Shown here: positions 7,260 to 7,452 of the stretch, one piece after another
How positions within the stretch are numbered: position 1 is the stretch's first letter
Layout: each line of letters starts with the position of its first letter
Assembly (NCBI GenBank): GCA_007122565.1
Contig: SKTJ01000282.1
Span: 1-7,452 of the forward strand
Direction: 5' to 3'
DNA: 7,452 nt
Source: Syntrophomonadaceae bacterium
GTDB lineage: Bacteria; Bacillota; Dethiobacteria; DTU022; UBA8154
Program-made: the position numbers and the translations under genes
Notes under the pieces: generated by a model
What the model saw: only the letters and a program-made list of their open reading frames with translations
Told to the model about the DNA's origin: nothing
Databases searched by the model: none

Positions 7260-7300
7260 TGGTGTATAGGTCAGGACATGGTAGATACGATGAAATATTT

Positions 7301-7337
7301 CACCACCTGTAGGGGATTTTAAAACCCCTACAGGGTG
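7301..7337. repeat. Palindromic element with 10-bp perfect stem
   Basis: CCTGTAGGGG (7306-7315) and CCCCTACAGG (7325-7334) form a perfect inverted repeat around the AT-only loop ATTTTAAAA. Three further pairs (CAC 7301-7303 with GTG 7335-7337) form across a 2-nt bulge. No T-run follows on either strand, so it is an unlikely intrinsic terminator. A dispersed intergenic palindrome or a protein site between divergent genes are both possible. The rest of the 297 bp gap (7132-7428) shows AT-rich sequence, a weak promoter-like pair TTGCGA (7342-7347) / TATTAG (7363-7368) and an isolated AAAGGAGGG. Confidence 0.6.
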
Positions 7338-7380
7338 TACATTGCGATTTAACTTTGGACTTTATTAGTTGAAATAAATA

Positions 7381-7389
7381 AAAGGAGGG
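7381..7389 (+). promoter_or_regulatory. Strong Shine-Dalgarno-like sequence, unusually far from the next ATG
   Basis: AAAGGAGGG is an excellent ribosome binding site, but the first ATG (7429) is 39 bases away. At normal spacing only CTG codons occur (7394, 7397), reading Leu-Leu-Ser-Ile-Leu-Phe and then TAG at 7412-7414. It may serve a very short leader or act as a standby site, or it may be fortuitous. Confidence 0.35.
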
Positions 7390-7428
7390 AAGCCTGCTGA
7401 GCATATTATTTTAGCGGGCGAAAATAAA

Positions 7429-7452
7429 ATGGCTAAAGTGCTGGTCCTTTAT
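7429..7452 (+). CDS. Start of a divergent gene, possibly WrbA/flavodoxin-like, cut by the right edge
   Basis: Only eight codons are visible, encoding MAKVLVLY. These residues equal the N-terminus of WrbA-type NAD(P)H:quinone oxidoreductases as I remember it from E. coli. They also fit flavodoxin-like proteins in general, where this is the first beta strand before the FMN phosphate loop. ATG 7429 is the only usual start after an in-frame TAA at 7375. Its immediate upstream sequence GCGGGCGAAAATAAA is a poor ribosome binding site. Eight residues cannot prove a family, and other Rossmann-like proteins begin in a similar way. Confidence 0.4.

Noticed and set aside
7306..7334. Palindrome read as a bidirectional rho-independent terminator
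   Set aside because: No T-run follows either arm, and it lies between divergent gene starts, not at gene ends.

Overview
The window looks like a chromosomal segment from a low-to-moderate GC Firmicute, most likely a member of the Clostridia. The evidence is strong AGGAGG-type ribosome binding sites, frequent GTG and TTG starts, a DegV-family protein, and an adjacent pair of M16 peptidase-like genes of the YmfF/YmfH type, which is a Firmicutes signature. Heptamer-based repeats in the gene gaps also fit that group, but this is recollection and not a search.

Layout: five genes run on the minus strand, so the transcriptional order is right to left. They are a GT4-type glycosyltransferase (7131-5941), a large polytopic membrane protein with an extracytoplasmic alkaline-phosphatase-superfamily-like domain (about 5951-3531), a YmfF-like M16 protein without a zinc site (3335-2052), a YmfH-like M16 protein with an intact HxxEH site (2055-751), and a DegV-family lipid-binding protein cut by the left edge (622-1). 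At the right edge a divergent plus-strand gene begins at 7429. Only eight codons are visible, and they match the start of WrbA/flavodoxin-like proteins.

The genes form three coupled groups. The glycosyltransferase and membrane protein overlap by about 11 bp and probably act together on a cell-envelope glycan; the substrate is unknown. YmfF and YmfH share a GTGA stop/start overlap and probably act as a heterodimer, with the Zn site in one protein and the C-terminal Arg/Tyr pair in the other. degV follows after a 128 bp gap and has its own strong ribosome binding site. No convincing intrinsic terminator was seen between any of the genes.

The most unusual non-coding content is a 7-bp-period repeat family. 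Two related copies in the same orientation bracket the ymfFH pair (710-748 and 3421-3462). A diverged G-rich heptamer array (7225-7259 or longer) and a long palindrome (7306-7334) lie in the divergent intergenic region at the right. No CRISPR array, transposase, tRNA or rRNA was found.
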